Shown: positions 1-12,000 of the stretch, one piece after another
Numbering within the stretch: position 1 is the stretch's first letter
Layout: the number at the start of each line of letters is the position of its first letter
Source of the DNA: Verrucomicrobiota bacterium
GTDB lineage: Bacteria > Verrucomicrobiota > Verrucomicrobiia > Limisphaerales > J093
Reading direction: 5' to 3'
DNA length: 64,000 nucleotides
Assembly: GCA_016871715.1 (NCBI GenBank)
Contig: VHCO01000003.1
Coordinates: forward strand, 1 to 64,000
Notes under the pieces: generated by a model
What the model saw: the letters and a program-made list of their open reading frames with translations, nothing else
What the model was told of the DNA's origin: nothing
The model's database searches: none
Position numbers and translations under genes: made by a program

Positions 1-382
1 CCACGGCATCGAAGGTGTGGGCGGGCCGGTGAGCGGCGCTGAGTCGCTGGTGGTCCTCCGGCGTGAGGGTGACTCCTGTGAAGATCTCGAGGGTCCGCAC
101 GCGATAGAACTGGCTGGCTCGTGAAGGCGTGGCGACACTGACCGTGACGGGCGCTCCCGAGCCAGCGATCGGTTGGCACCACTGCCAAGCTCCGCGGGCG
201 AGTTCGTCTCGCTGTTCCACCAGGTAGTCGCTGCCGGGTCGGGTCTGGAACTCGAAAACCAGTCGATCTGCTGCCAGGCGCGAACCGAGGAGGGCGATGG
301 TTTCCGGCTCGCCCGATCGGGCTGCTGGACCAGGGACCGCCAAGAGCAGAAGCGCCAAGGCTAGCTCCGATGGCCCCGCCAC
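1..382 (-). CDS. Secreted protein, N-terminal part only (runs off the left edge)
   Basis: An open frame on the minus strand runs without a stop from about position 537 to the window edge. I prefer the GTG at 382 because it opens a good signal peptide: a short polar start, a Leu/Ala-rich core (ALALLLLAVPG) and a small-residue cleavage area near PAARS. An ATG at 537 is in the same frame and would add about 50 arginine-rich residues. After the signal comes a module with the pattern LVFEFQTRPGSDYLVEQ, then W-Q-W, then QFYRVR. A related module closes the proteins ending at 8771 and 33243. The C-terminus and function lie outside the window. An AGGAGG-like sequence at 428-434 lies about 45 bases upstream of the GTG, so the start remains uncertain. 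Confidence 0.55.
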   Translation of the reverse strand, partial: MAGPSELALALLLLAVPGPAARSGEPETIALLGSRLAADRLVFEFQTRPGSDYLVEQRDELARGAWQWCQPIAGSGAPVTVSVATPSRASQFYRVRTLEIFTGVTLTPEDHQRLSAAHRPAHTFDAV

Positions 383-638
383 CCCGCGGCGTGCTCGGGC
401 AAAGAGATCGATGTTCGCGGATCGCTGCCTCCTTGAGCCCGGCGCCTGGCCAGCCAAGCCAAAGTCGAGGTTTGCCACTCGATCGAAAGGCGCCGTTTTG
501 TGCGGGAGGAGACGACGCGAAGGTGCAGGCCGGGTCATCCGACTGCAGGTCTTCATAAGGGATATGGATATGGATCGCAGAGCTCTATTGCAGAGCTAGC
601 CAAAAGCTGTCAAGAAGAACGCGGCCAGGCAACGAGGC

Positions 639-3600
639 ATGAAGCGACACGCGGCAAAATCGGGGCTCCCTGCGGGGGGCAGAGACATCGAGCCGAAGGC
701 GGAGGCCAACGGCCGTGGGCCGGCCCTGCCCCCGCGCACGCCTCGGGACGCGCGATTCCTCGCGCTGTTGGCGGCCGCGTGGGTGGGTGTGGGCGCTATG
801 CTCAGCGTGGACGCGCTCTGGCTTCCCGTGGCGGTCGGGTTCGCCGTGGCTGGGGCGCTTTGGGTGGGGCGACGCCAGCCGATCTTCCTGCGCGTCCTGG
901 TATTGCTCGCCTTGGTTTACCCTGCATGGCGAATCGTGCAACCAGGCCCGAGCCGACCGAGGGCTGCGAGTGGCGAAGGTGCGGCCCAACCCGCACCCGC
1001 TTCTCAGGCACAGAGCGACGACGCGCTTATCGGCGCGCTGGTCACGGCCGAGGAGACGCACTTGGCCCTGAGCCCGAAACTGAATGCGCTCGCCGAAGGG
1101 TTGCTCGATCTGCGGTTGCCTGGACCCGCCACGGCCGCCCGGCAGGCGTTCGCGCCTGCGGTGACCGTAGTCGACCTCGCGCCTGCGGCTGCCCCGACGG
1201 GCGCCGGCGCAGCGGTGGTCGAGTCGCACGCATGGCCGCTGGCCACCCCGGCGCAGCGCGGGGTCGAGCTGGATCTGTGGCGGCCGCTCTTGGACGGGGT
1301 GGCGTATTTCGAGCACGCCCGGTTCTTCATGCTCGAGGGAGAGCACCCGGGGGGCGACATGCTGCGGTACGAGTCGGCGAGCGGTTTCGAGGGCTTAGCG
1401 TGGATGAAGTCGGGCGAATGGCGGTCGTTGCATGCCCGCATGGGGATTGCTTGGGAACGGGAGCAGGCTGCGGATGGCCAGGTGGGCGCGTGGCAGATCG
1501 CCGCCTGGAGGACGGAGGAGATGTATTGGCACGCGAGTCCGAAACGGTTTTTCGTCGAGGCGCTGGATCGGGCGCTGCGGGCGCCGGCGCATCCGGCGGC
1601 GTTGCGGCGCTCGCAGCATTATGAAGCCACGCTGGCCTATTACCGGGAGGGCATGCAGAAGCTGCCCCATCCCTATTTCGCCCCCATCTCGGTGAATCAG
1701 AAGGAGGGCCTGGCGGTGGCCGACATCAACGGGGACGGCTTCGACGACATCTACATTACGGTGCGGCTGGGCAAGAACCTGCTGCTGATCAACCAAGGCG
1801 ATGGGACGTTCAGCGAGGAGGCAGCGGCGTACCGGCTCGACCTGCCCGGTCACACGACCTGCGCGATCTTCGCGGACTTCGACAATGACGGCGATTTGGA
1901 CGCGATGTTGGGGCGCAGCTTGTTACGGTCGAGTTACCTGGAAAACCGGGCGGGCTTGTTCTATCAACATCCGATCCCGAAGTATATGCCGATGGCGGTG
2001 ATCTCGATGGCGGCAGCCGATTACAACGGCGACGGGCTCCTGGACATCTACCTCTGCACCTATCGACCGGCGGCCCCGGCCGGCGCCGGGACCTCGGGCG
2101 GCTACGCCCAGGCCGCCAAACAAGCCGACTTCGATTGGCCAGACGAGTTCTTCTCTCCGGAGTTGGCGAGGGAGTTCCGCCGTCGAGTGCAGGAACACGA
2201 GCAGCAGCACGGGGTAACGGTGCTGGACCAACTGGGCCCCCCGAATGTTCTGCTGGTCAACCGCGGCGGCGGGCAATTCGAGCCGGCGCCGGAGAACGAC
2301 ACGGTGGGGTTGTGGCGCAACTCGCTGCAAGCGACCTGGTGCGATTACAACGGGGACGGCAGGCCGGACCTCTACGTCCCCAACGACTGGGGCCTGAACG
2401 TGCTGTTTCGCAATGACGGACCGGCGGGGTTCACGGACGTCACCGCCGAAGCGGGCCTAACCTGGTACGGCTTCTCGATGGGGGCTTCGTTCGGAGACTA
2501 TGACAACGACGGCCGCGACGACCTTTACATCTCGAACATGTACAGCGAGGCGGGCCGGCGCCTGACGGCACGCATTCCCGGGCTGAACAAACTGTTTGCC
2601 GAATCCGCCATGGGCAACTGGCTCTATCGCCAGGGACCGGATGGGACCTTCAAGCAGGTGGCTGGCTGGGAGCCGCCGGCGTTGACCGTGATGAAGGTGG
2701 GGTGGTCTTGGGGCGGTTGTTTCACCGATTACGACAACGATGGCTTCCTGGATCTCTACGTGCTCAGTGGCTATTACACGGCCCCGCGAGAACTGGCCTC
2801 CGGTCTGGATCTCGAGAGCAATCTCTGGCGCACCATGGTTCGCGCGGACGAGAACCTCGCGCGATCCACGTTTCGGTTTTCTCCCGAGTGGAAACGCACC
2901 CCAGCCCCCGATCGCCTCGGGCCGCAGATCGATGCGCGACTTGCAGGGGTCGAGCGCCAGGGCGAACGGATCCGGGTCCATTCCCTGCACGGCCACGAAC
3001 GCAACCGTTACTTCGCCAACCGCGCCGGCCGGTCCTTTGTCGAGATCTCGGCTCTCACGGGCTTGGATCATCCGGCAGACAGCCGTGGGTTTGCGGTGCT
3101 GGATTACGATCGCGATGGCTGGCAGGACCTCGCGATGGTGAACGCCAACCAACCGCTGTTCAACCTTTACCACAACCAAATGCCCGCGGCGGGATTGGCG
3201 GGCGGCATGATCGCCCTCCGCTTCGTCGGTGGCAATCGTGCCCCGGCACCCTCGAGCCAGTACGCTTGCCGCGATGGCTACGGCGCACGGGTGGTGGTGG
3301 AGTTGGGCGAGAACAAGTTGGTGCGGGAACACCGCTGCGGGGAGGGTTGGTCCACCCAGCATTCGTCCACCATGATCGTGGGGGTAGGCGCACACGCCAC
3401 CGTGGCATCGGTCTCCGTGCGCTGGCCCTCGGGCCTGACAGCCTCGACCTCGGCCGTGCCGGAGGGCACTCTCCTCACCGCCTATGAAAACCCCGCCGAC
3501 TCACCGTCCGGCCAGGCCTTCACGCGCGAGTCTTATCGTCGCCCACCGCCGTTGCCTCCGCCCAGGACCCATGCGAGTTCGGTCTTCGCGGTGCGGATGC

Positions 3601-4004
3601 TGGACCCGGCCGCCAAACCGGCGCGGCTGCGTGCTTACACCACTTTCGCCAGCTCGGCGCCGGCCTGGACGACAGATCTGATCGTGGTGCAGCGGTTGAA
3701 GGAGGCGTTGGGTTCCGAGGGTGTGGACATCGTGGCGGTGCCGGTCGATGCGGCTGACGACACCGCGAGGCTGGCGGCCTACGCCCAGCAATGGAAACCC
3801 ACGGCCCGCTTAGCTCAAATCGCTCCCGCCCAACGCGCCGAAGCCGCTGCAGCTTACGCGCGACTCTTGGGTCCAGATCCGCCTCTGCCTTCCACCGTCG
3901 TGACGGACGATTCAGGGCACATTCTCACCGCTCATGTCGGGGTGCCGAACCTCTCGACGCTGCGGAAGCTGCTGCTATCGGACTTTCGAGACGCGACCCC
4001 TTGA
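639..4004 (+). CDS. Membrane-anchored CRTAC1-like protein (FG-GAP repeats, ASPIC/UnbV domain, thioredoxin-fold tail)
   Basis: A protein of 1,121 residues. Residues about 39-98 hold two or three hydrophobic stretches, so the N-terminus is membrane-anchored and the rest is probably exported. From about residue 356 to 830 there are at least seven calcium-loop FG-GAP-type repeats (DINGDGFDD, DFDNDGDLD, DYNGDGLLD, DYNGDGRPD, DYDNDGRDD, DYDNDGFLD, DYDRDGWQD), expected to build a beta-propeller. An ASPIC/UnbV domain follows at about 880-947 (GYGARV ... VRWPSG). The last 140 residues resemble a thioredoxin or SCO-like fold (the segment around TTFASSAPAW, and a C-terminal TDDSGHIL strand), but the usual active-site cysteines are absent. 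CRTAC1 family members in this phylum are extracellular and of unknown substrate. The neighbours downstream on the same strand are also large exported proteins. No strong ribosome-binding site precedes the ATG. Confidence 0.85.
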   Translation: MKRHAAKSGLPAGGRDIEPKAEANGRGPALPPRTPRDARFLALLAAAWVGVGAMLSVDALWLPVAVGFAVAGALWVGRRQPIFLRVLVLLALVYPAWRIVQPGPSRPRAASGEGAAQPAPASQAQSDDALIGALVTAEETHLALSPKLNALAEGLLDLRLPGPATAARQAFAPAVTVVDLAPAAAPTGAGAAVVESHAWPLATPAQRGVELDLWRPLLDGVAYFEHARFFMLEGEHPGGDMLRYESASGFEGLAWMKSGEWRSLHARMGIAWEREQAADGQVGAWQIAAWRTEEMYWHASPKRFFVEALDRALRAPAHPAALRRSQHYEATLAYYREGMQKLPHPYFAPISVNQKEGLAVADINGDGFDDIYITVRLGKNLLLINQGDGTFSEEAAAYRLDLPGHTTCAIFADFDNDGDLDAMLGRSLLRSSYLENRAGLFYQHPIPKYMPMAVISMAAADYNGDGLLDIYLCTYRPAAPAGAGTSGGYAQAAKQADFDWPDEFFSPELAREFRRRVQEHEQQHGVTVLDQLGPPNVLLVNRGGGQFEPAPENDTVGLWRNSLQATWCDYNGDGRPDLYVPNDWGLNVLFRNDGPAGFTDVTAEAGLTWYGFSMGASFGDYDNDGRDDLYISNMYSEAGRRLTARIPGLNKLFAESAMGNWLYRQGPDGTFKQVAGWEPPALTVMKVGWSWGGCFTDYDNDGFLDLYVLSGYYTAPRELASGLDLESNLWRTMVRADENLARSTFRFSPEWKRTPAPDRLGPQIDARLAGVERQGERIRVHSLHGHERNRYFANRAGRSFVEISALTGLDHPADSRGFAVLDYDRDGWQDLAMVNANQPLFNLYHNQMPAAGLAGGMIALRFVGGNRAPAPSSQYACRDGYGARVVVELGENKLVREHRCGEGWSTQHSSTMIVGVGAHATVASVSVRWPSGLTASTSAVPEGTLLTAYENPADSPSGQAFTRESYRRPPPLPPPRTHASSVFAVRMLDPAAKPARLRAYTTFASSAPAWTTDLIVVQRLKEALGSEGVDIVAVPVDAADDTARLAAYAQQWKPTARLAQIAPAQRAEAAAAYARLLGPDPPLPSTVVTDDSGHILTAHVGVPNLSTLRKLLLSDFRDATP

Positions 4005-4088
4005 CGAAGCCGGGTGATTCGGAGCCGCCGCTTGTTGGGCTCGGAACTTGCGCCGACGGGCGACACGCGGGAGAGTAGGGCACGAGTC

Positions 4089-7000
4089 ATGAAAGCGAAC
4101 ACGCTCAGGCGGATGGCTGGCTTGGCGTTGGGGATCTTGTTCAGCGCAGGGCTCGCCCATGCCGGCAACGGCGCCCTGGAGCTTCGCAAGGGTTATTTTT
4201 GGGATCCGCAGCAAGGCGATTATTTCCTGGCCCGTGGCATGGCCTACCAGACCTGGAACCCCCCGGTCGGTGCCGATCAATCGGTCGACCAACTCCGCGC
4301 CGACTTGGTCGAGTTCAAGAAGCTGCACTGCAATTCGGTCCGGTGCGAGATGGTCTGGAGCCAGGTGGAACCGCGCGCTGGCGAATTCGATTGGACGCGA
4401 CCGGATGCGTTGGTCCGGACGGCGGAGGAGTTGGGTTTGAAGCTATTCGTTTTGGTGGGATTCAATTATGCGCCGGCGTGGTTTTCCTCCGACTGGATGG
4501 CGGTGAACAGCCTGAACCGCACCTCGGTCGTGCTCAATTACGAGCATCCGGAGGTCAGGCGCACCTACGCGAACTACATTGCCAAGGTGACGGGGCGCTA
4601 CCGGGACAGCACGGCGGTCGGGGCGTGGATCCTGGGCAACGAATACGCCTACTTCGATTTGTGGAACCCCGACCACCGTTTTCTGGGTTACGATCCTCAT
4701 TCGCTGAGGAGCTTCCGCACCTGGCTGGCCGGGCGCTATAGCGGAGACATCCAGGCGCTCAACGAGGTCTGGGAGACGGCTTATGCCGGGTTCGAGCAGG
4801 TGGCGATGCCGCGGGTGTATCCTGCGGACCGCCATAGTCCGGCTTACCACGACCTGATCCAGTGGCGCGAAGCGAGCATCGGGGAGTACGTCGCCGTCGG
4901 TGCGGTCGCGGCCCGTGCGGCGGATCCGAATCATCTGCGGACCTACTCGATGATCGGCGGCCTGTTTATCGGGTACGACTCGGTGTACACGTGCGAAGAT
5001 GCCCGGACGATTGTCGAACACTGCGCGGCGGCCGGGGCGCCGCTGGATTTCTGGTCGATCAACAACTACGCCTGGGCCACGCTCAGCTCGGAGATGCGGC
5101 TGGGGGATTTTGGCATCAGCCGGCATCGGACCGATTCCGGTCTGCCGGTTTTCATTTCGGAGACGGGCCATAGCACGACCGATAACTTGATCCCGGGCGC
5201 GGCGGCTCGGCAGGGCGATGCGCTGCCCGCCCAGATGTGGGAGGCCTTCATGGCCGGGGCCATCGGTACCCACTTGTTCACTTGGAACGACCGTGAACTC
5301 TTTGGCGGGGTCTTCCAGCGCGAGCGCGGTTTAGGCGTGGTCCATCAGAATCGAACCCCGAAGAGCCCGGCCTACGCGAACCTGACCCGGATGTTCCAAC
5401 GGATGGAGGAACTGCGGGTGGAACGGCTCTTCGCCGAGTCCTCCGACCCACCGGCCAACCTCGGTCTGTTCTGGCCCAAGGCGGCCAAGATGGGGTGGCC
5501 GCGCGCCAACCAGGAGAACGCAATGCTCTGGAACGCCCTCAAACGCCTCGGGTACGAACCGCGGGTGCTGACCGATGCCGCCTTCGAGCGGGGTGAAGCG
5601 ACCGACCAGCCGGTCCTGATCCTCTCGCGCTGTTACCAGATGGAGCCGCAGGATCTGGACCGGTTAAGCCGCGAGATTCTCCCCGCCGGCATCCATCTGC
5701 ACGCCAACGCGGATTTGCCGGGCCGCTTCGATGCCCGCCACCGGCTGAACCCGGCCTGGCCTCGCGCCATGGACACACTGTTCGGGCTCGAGGTCACCCG
5801 TGCCGTGCCCGCTTGGGACGCGGGCGTGCTCGAAGAAGATCAGATGCGCACCTACCGCAAGCTTTTCTTGCAGGTCGTTTCCGATCTCGGGCCGCTGCAG
5901 GCCGGGTTCACCGACTCGATTCGGACCTGGAAGATCTGGCAGGATGTGCGGACCACCCGCGGCACCACGGTCGCCACCCATACCGGGATCGAGGGTGGTC
6001 ACCCCCCCCACCCCGGCGCTGCACCTCACCACCGGGACCGCGCGCACCGCGGTCAACACCTTCGCCCTCGCAGATCTGCTGGTGGTGGATGCCGACCAAC
6101 TTCCGCCAACTCACGATTGGGACCACCGGTACCGCTGGCTGCGCGCCATCTACCGCGACCATTTCGGGTTGATCCCGCCCATCGACCTCAGTGGGCCGGG
6201 GGCCCAATACGTGATGTCGGACACTCGCCACTGCAGCAATGGCAGCCTGTTGGTTTCCCTGCTCAACGGGCACACCAATGCCGCGCAGGTCACCCTAAAC
6301 GCTCCCGCGCTCCTGCGCGGTTGGACCGTGGAAGATCTCCTGCGGGGGGGCGTGATCGAGTCCGACTCCGACGGCGTCCTCCAACTCAACCTGAGCGCTG
6401 ACCAATACGTGCTCCTCCACGCGTACCCGCGTGTCGATGGCCAAGACGGTTCGCGCATCAATCCGAATCCGAACAAACTCTGGCTCGAGACCGCGCCAGC
6501 CACGGTTTGGCCCAACGACGCGGGGCACACGGTTCGCGTCGGTCACCATACGGTCGCGCCCCTCCAACTGACGCTCGCCTTCGAGCGGCTCTCATGGCCG
6601 CCTCAGACTCTGCGGCAGACTGCGCCTCTGACCATCCACGGGCGTGGGACGCGGGATCTGTGGATCGAGGTCCCAGACGCCGACCCCGCGGACATCCACC
6701 ACCGGTCCACCGCGGAGGGTGGGGTTTATCGGTGGCGCGCTCGACTGTGGCAGGCCGGGCGAGCGGTCGCGGAGGCGGAGCTACCGGTGCGGCTGCTGTG
6801 GGGCGTGCGACCCCGGGTGGTGCCACCCGCGACCGTCCACGCCGGCCAGGCTTACGCGATCGAATTGGAGTGGCAAGACCTGCCGGCCTACGAACCCGAC
6901 CAGGCCGGCCTGCCGTTGAGCCGCACGGCCCACTGGGAGCGCTGGGCTCAAGCGCGTCAGCACTACGATGTCGCCCTCCAGATGCTGGACCCCAGGGCAA

Positions 7001-8771
7001 CGTCCTCGCTCGCAACCACGCACTCACTCGGGAGGGTTCCGGCAGCCGCACGGCGCATCTCCAGGCGCCGCCGACCTACACTGGCCCGGTCCAATGGCTG
7101 GCGTACTTGCGGCCCGCACCGGGCGTTTCCGTGGATGTGACGGACGACTTCGAGAATCGCGGCCCCGGGGGCCAGGCACCTGAGTTTCTCCGGCTGTGGG
7201 TACCCTATGCGTATGCCGAAGTCACAGGCCAGGTGCGGTATCTGGACAGCGGCGTGGGCGTGCCGGAGGGCCGGTTTGTCGGCGAGCAATTCGGCTTCCT
7301 GGTCTATACCAATGCCGCCACCAGCGGGCGCTGGGCCGGCTTCGGCCTCTACTACACTTACCCCCAGCTCTGGGCGCTGCCCGCCGACGCCCACCAGTGG
7401 TCCCAGTTCACCTTCTCGGCCCGGTTCCGCGAACCCACCCATCTCCCGTGCGTGGTCGAACTCCAGTTGACGGACGACCAACGGGTCAACGGCGAGATCG
7501 GTACGTTGCTTTACACCAACCGTTACCTCCCGGGACCCGATGGTTGGATGAACCTCGCCGCCACCCTCGACCAGTTCCGGCCTGCTCCCTTCGGCCCACG
7601 CTTTATCCCGGGCCGAGTCCACAAACTGGTGGTCAACATCCTCATGCTCGAACAGGGGACCACTTACGTCGGGCAGTTTGACGACATCCAATTCGATGGA
7701 CCGGAACTGGCGCCACCCACGGCCTGGTCTTCCGACGTGAGGGAGGGTTTCGAGAACCGCAAACCGGGCGCGCAAAGCGGTTCCCTCGAACCGCTCCTTG
7801 CTCCCTGGGGCGGGTATGCCTATTCCGAAACCGGAACCGTCATCAAGCTGGACGAGGGCGTTCATCTGAATCCGTCCGAAGGTTCCCAGTCCGCCTTCCT
7901 CGTCGTCACCAATACCCTCAACTCCGGCAACTACGCCGGGTTCGGCCTCTTCTACGTCTTCCCGGAGGAATGGGCCCTGCCGACCGACCCCGCCGAATGG
8001 AGCCAGTACCGATTCGGTTTCGATTTCCAGGAAGCCGAGCAGCGCGCCTGCCAGATCGAGCTGCAGGTCAAGTCCGGCGCCAACGATTGGGTCGAGTTTG
8101 TCAGGTCCTACACGCCTGGGCCAGACGGCTGGGACCGCGTGGCCGCGGCGCTGAACGATCCCGGCTGGCGCACGCCCCCTGAAGTGGGCGCGTTCGACCC
8201 GGCGCACGTTCAGTCACTAGCCGTCAACGTTCGCATGCTGGAACGGCCCGCGCTGTACGTCGCTTCGTTCGACCGCATCTCGTTCGACGGCCCCGAGATG
8301 CCACTCCCGCCCGAACTCAGCTACGGCGTCTACCGCAGCGCCAATGACGCCCCCATCGACACCGACGCCGACGGTCTCCCGGACCTGGTCGAGACCGGCA
8401 CTGGGCGCTACCGTTCTCCTTCCGATACGGGCACCCACCCGACGCTCGCCGACACTGATGAGGACGGCATCGCCGATGGCGACGAATTAATCGCCGGCAC
8501 CAACCCGAACGACCCGACCGATGCACTCCGGTTCACGGCGGCAGATCGGCTCGCCGACGACCGCATCCGCCTGACGTGGCAGGCCCAACCCGGCCGCGCC
8601 TACACGGTCCTCGCCACCGACGACACGGACCTCGGCGCAGCGCGGTTTCTGCCCGCGCCCGGCCTCATGCGCCTGGTTCGGCCGGAGGCTGGCGACCTGG
8701 TGGTCGAGGATGCTCCCGGCTCGGGGGCACGGCCTCGGTATTACCGGCTGCGGCTGGAACCGGTGTTTTAG
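4089..8771 (+). CDS. Secreted GH42-like beta-galactosidase-type glycosidase with tandem accessory modules (two apparent frameshifts)
   Basis: Start ATG 4089 gives a clean signal peptide (LALGILFSAGLAHA); an in-frame ATG at 4014 would bury it. Residues 25-450 form a GH-A clan barrel: the probable acid/base Glu185 lies in WILGNEYAYF and the probable nucleophile Glu358 in VFISETGH. A GH42-type trimerisation domain follows (LFWPKAAKMGW, then VLILSRCYQM). The frame breaks twice. In the C8 run at 6002-6009 one extra base moves the reading from frame 0 to frame 1. At the C4 run 6988-6991 one missing base moves it back (MLDP, then QGNVLARN). Read through, the product is about 1,560 residues and continues into two tandem 190-residue modules (7134-8297), calcium-binding repeats (DTDADGLPD, DTDEDGIADGDE) and a closing PGRAY ... 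YYRLRL module. The frame 0 stop at 6399-6401 would otherwise truncate the protein. Two compensating homopolymer indels favour sequence error over decay. The substrate is not determinable. Confidence 0.75.
7134..8297 (+). repeat. Tandem duplicated accessory domain inside the GH42-like gene
   Basis: Copy 1 is 7134-7706 and copy 2 is 7734-8297, offset by exactly 600 bases. Both begin D-V-x-(D/E)-x-FENR, share YAY-x-E-TG, then GFGL(Y/F)Y, then W-x-QF/W-x-QY, then PGPDGW, then (V)-x-N-x-x-MLE, and end FDxIxFDGPE. The arrangement looks like a carbohydrate-binding beta-sandwich repeated twice, but I do not recognise a named CBM family. Protein-level conservation is far higher than the DNA-level match, so the duplication is old. 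Confidence 0.75.
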
Positions 8772-9013
8772 CTCAAATCAACTCTTGTAGGTCACCTTCC
8801 CGGCCTCGGTCACCAGGGCGTGGATGTCCTTGTCTCGCAAAGACGGATCCGTTAGACTCCGCCTTAGCACGTCGCCGCAGCGGGCGCCGACAGCTTCGAG
8901 TGCGCTCGACGCCGGCGGTCCAGCCGGTAAACCATCCAACCACCGTGCACCATACCGGCACGCAGAAGCTCGAGGGGGCGAGTACCCCGAGCGCGAAGGG
9001 GCGCACGCCGATC

Positions 9014-9018
9014 GGAGG
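9014..9018 (+). promoter_or_regulatory. Ribosome-binding site (GGAGG) for the giant gene
   Basis: GGAGG lies four bases before GTG 9023. That GTG opens a signal peptide (CKVALLVCLAAGRF ... HSAQA) in a different frame from the main body, which identifies it as the real start. Confidence 0.5.
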
Positions 9019-9022
9019 ACCG

Positions 9023-12000
9023 GTGCCGACGCTGCTGTGCAAGGTGGCGCTTCTGGTCTGCCTGGCCGCTGGGCGCTTTGGGCCCGCCGGGCACTCCGCC
9101 CAGGCCGAACGACGCAGCGGCACGTCCCCCGAGCCGTCCCCCCCCCGACGGGTCTCACCATGGCCGAGTACGCCGCCCACCTGCGGCAACAACTTCCCGC
9201 GCCACGGATTCACGGAGCCGGGCTGGAGCAAGCCCAGATCGAGGCGCGCCTGCAAGCTGATCGCGATTACCAGCAGTTGACGCGTGAACGGCTTGCGGGC
9301 AACTGGTTCGCCGCGCTCATTTCGACCAACGCCCCGGACGGTGCCGTCGTCCGAGGCCGATTCGACTCGTGGGTCGGATTGATGGAGTATCTGGCTGAGC
9401 GGGAAGTGTTGGTCGAGATTTGGGCGCCTGGCGAAGGTCCCCAGGGCGAGGCGCGGCGGCTGACCGCCGCCGAGTTAAGTCATCGGCAAGGACAACGCCA
9501 CGAAGGCCCCACCTTCGTGACGGTCACCCTCCACGACCCCGCGGTTGGCGAGTTGACGACGTACCGCGTCGAGTTTGGCTTCCAGGCAGCCCAGCGCGCC
9601 CTGGCAACCGTGGCGGCTTACGAGCGGCACCGGCGGCTGCAACTGTTGTGCCGCGAGATCTTAGCGGCCAAGGACTCTTCGAGCGGTCTGCCCGACGCCC
9701 TGGCCCAGTGGGAGAAACTCCAGGCCACCGCGGCTGACCAACGCGTTGCGATCGCCGCGCGCGCGCCTCGCCCACGCAACCGGCAGGATCCCTACGTGGC
9801 CGTCGAGTATCACGTGGACGAGCAAGGTCTGTTCGCGGCGGTCGCCCAGTTCCTGCCTGCCAGCGCGCTGCAACCGCGAGTCCGCGATCGGGCCCAGGTC
9901 CTCGAGCTCAGAGCGGCCCCGGGGCAAACGCCGCGCGAAGCGCTTGGCTTTCAGACGCGGGGTGTGAGCGACCGACTCGAACCGGCCCCTTACCCGATCT
10001 CAGGTTTGGACCCCGTCGAGCTACGGATCCGGGACCCGCGCCAACCGGACCCGCGCCGTTGGAACGTGCTCGAGTTCGGTGAGTCGGCTCTGGTGCGTGA
10101 ATCTGCCCTGGCCCGGTTTGCGTTGCTGAACGCGCACCTGGAATGGCAACGGAAACGCATCGCTGGCAAGCGCGCCAACCTTGCCCTGGTGGCCGAGCCC
10201 TTGATCGCCGCACTGAACATCGGCGGCGGCTTAGCCGGGCTGGGTTTTCCCGCGGGGGAAGCCGGCCGGCTCCTCTATAACGTTCTGGCCTGGCAGCTCA
10301 TCGCCGATGTGCCGCGCCTCAGGCAGATGCGCGAGCTCTTCGCGGTCATGGCCGCGCGCGACCGCCATCCCCAACTGCGCGCCGTCCCGGAGCGGTTCCT
10401 CGCCCGCGAGGATATACGCCAGCTCGAAGCTGCCGGCCGCCAACTCACCGACGTCCAGATCGACGCCTATCTGGCGCAGATGAGCGACGACGACCTGCGG
10501 GCCATGTTGTTGCTGGCACAGATGGGTTTGGTGGACGCCCGCATCACAGGATTCTTGAACCTCCTGACCAGCGCGTTGCGGGTGAGCAAGGTCTCTGAGC
10601 AGCCTGGCGTTTGGCGCGATTTGTTCAATAATGTCCGCTTCGCCCTCAACGGCGAGCTCAACCTCAAGACCTTGGCGGCACTGGCCGCCGGACAGCGTGT
10701 CCTAACGCCTCTGAGCGGCACTTCACTCGAAGACCTGAGCCGCGGCCGCGGGCCTGCGCGGGCCTGGCTGCAGTACCTCGAGGTCAGCGTGGACGTGCGG
10801 GCGATTGTCAACACCCTGGTTCGCCTCACCAAGCCCACCTTCGCCCGCAAAGAACTCGAAAAGCCCCTACCCTACGCGCCGCGTCTGTCGGATCTAGCCG
10901 CCTACGAAATCCGCATCTTCGGCTTCCCACTGTTCCTCTTCTACAAGCGCGGCTTGATCAAGGCCGACCTCGAGGCCTACGAAAACGACTACGCCTATGG
11001 GCTGATCGGCACTCGGTTGGTCGAGCGCTTCCCTACCCGTGCAAGCATGGAAACCGAGATTCGCGCCGGGCGCATGGTCCCGCTTGGCTATGTGCGCGTA
11101 CCCGACGGCCGCGGCGGCTGGAAGCCAACGCACCTGGCCGTCTTCGGCCACCGAATCCCCAGCGGCAAGCACGAAGACAAAACCGCGGTCGTCATCTATG
11201 GCCTCAAGGCGTACCGCGAACATTCTCAGCTTGTCGAACGCGAGCTGGAGCGGCTCCGACAATTCGAGCAGGGCCTGCGCGACGGCGCGGTGATTGAACA
11301 AATCGTCGGGGCTCCCCCCGAAACCGACGTGCCATCCGCCACCCGCGAACCCGAGGTGCACGTCGGCGCCGAGGCGGTCGCGTACCGTTACCAAGCGCGG
11401 CTGGCCCACCTGATCGAGGGGCGGCGCCAAGCGTTGCGCAGCTCTTGGGGCCTAGCCGATGAACCCGAGCTCCGGAGGTCGGAGTCGAACGCGCCGTTTG
11501 CCGAGTGGCCCTCGAATGGGTCCCACGAGGCGGAGTTGGTGGCGGTGGATCGGTTTCATAGCAGCTTCATCTATCGTCGCACGATCGACGGGCAACCCCA
11601 GGAAGTGAAGGTGGTCTTGATCCCCAGTTTGGCGCAGATCGAACGGGCGCAGGAAAAGGCGACGGAGGCAGCGGCCATTGAACAATGGCGGCGCGAGACC
11701 GCGGCGGGCCAGCGGCCGGGCCTCGCACTGCTCAACGAAGCCATCCCCCTCCACGACCGCTGGGAGATGGGGCCGCTGTTGCGCGACGCCAACGGCGCGG
11801 TGGTGGGGGCCGGCGTGCGCGCCGGTCCCGAGGCGTTCGAGGCCATGCTCGATGCTGTGGATCGGTTACCCTGCAGCGAACGCGCCCGATTCCAGTTCAA
11901 TCGGTACGCCGCCACGTTGCTCGAACTGGACCTGGAGGGCGACGGCCAGGCCCAGCGGGTGTTTCTCACCCTCGAGTTCCCCCTCGGCGAGGTCCAACGC

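Noticed and set aside
8772-9022. Minus-strand open frame ending LRDKDIHALVTEAGKVTYKS
   Set aside because: The last 20 codons look protein-like, but the rest is not coding in character and no family is recognised; too little to call a gene or relic.
9138-9146. Programmed frameshifting at the C9 run
   Set aside because: There is no downstream stem-loop or Shine-Dalgarno-like stimulator I can point to, and similar breaks occur at other homopolymers, so sequence error is simpler.
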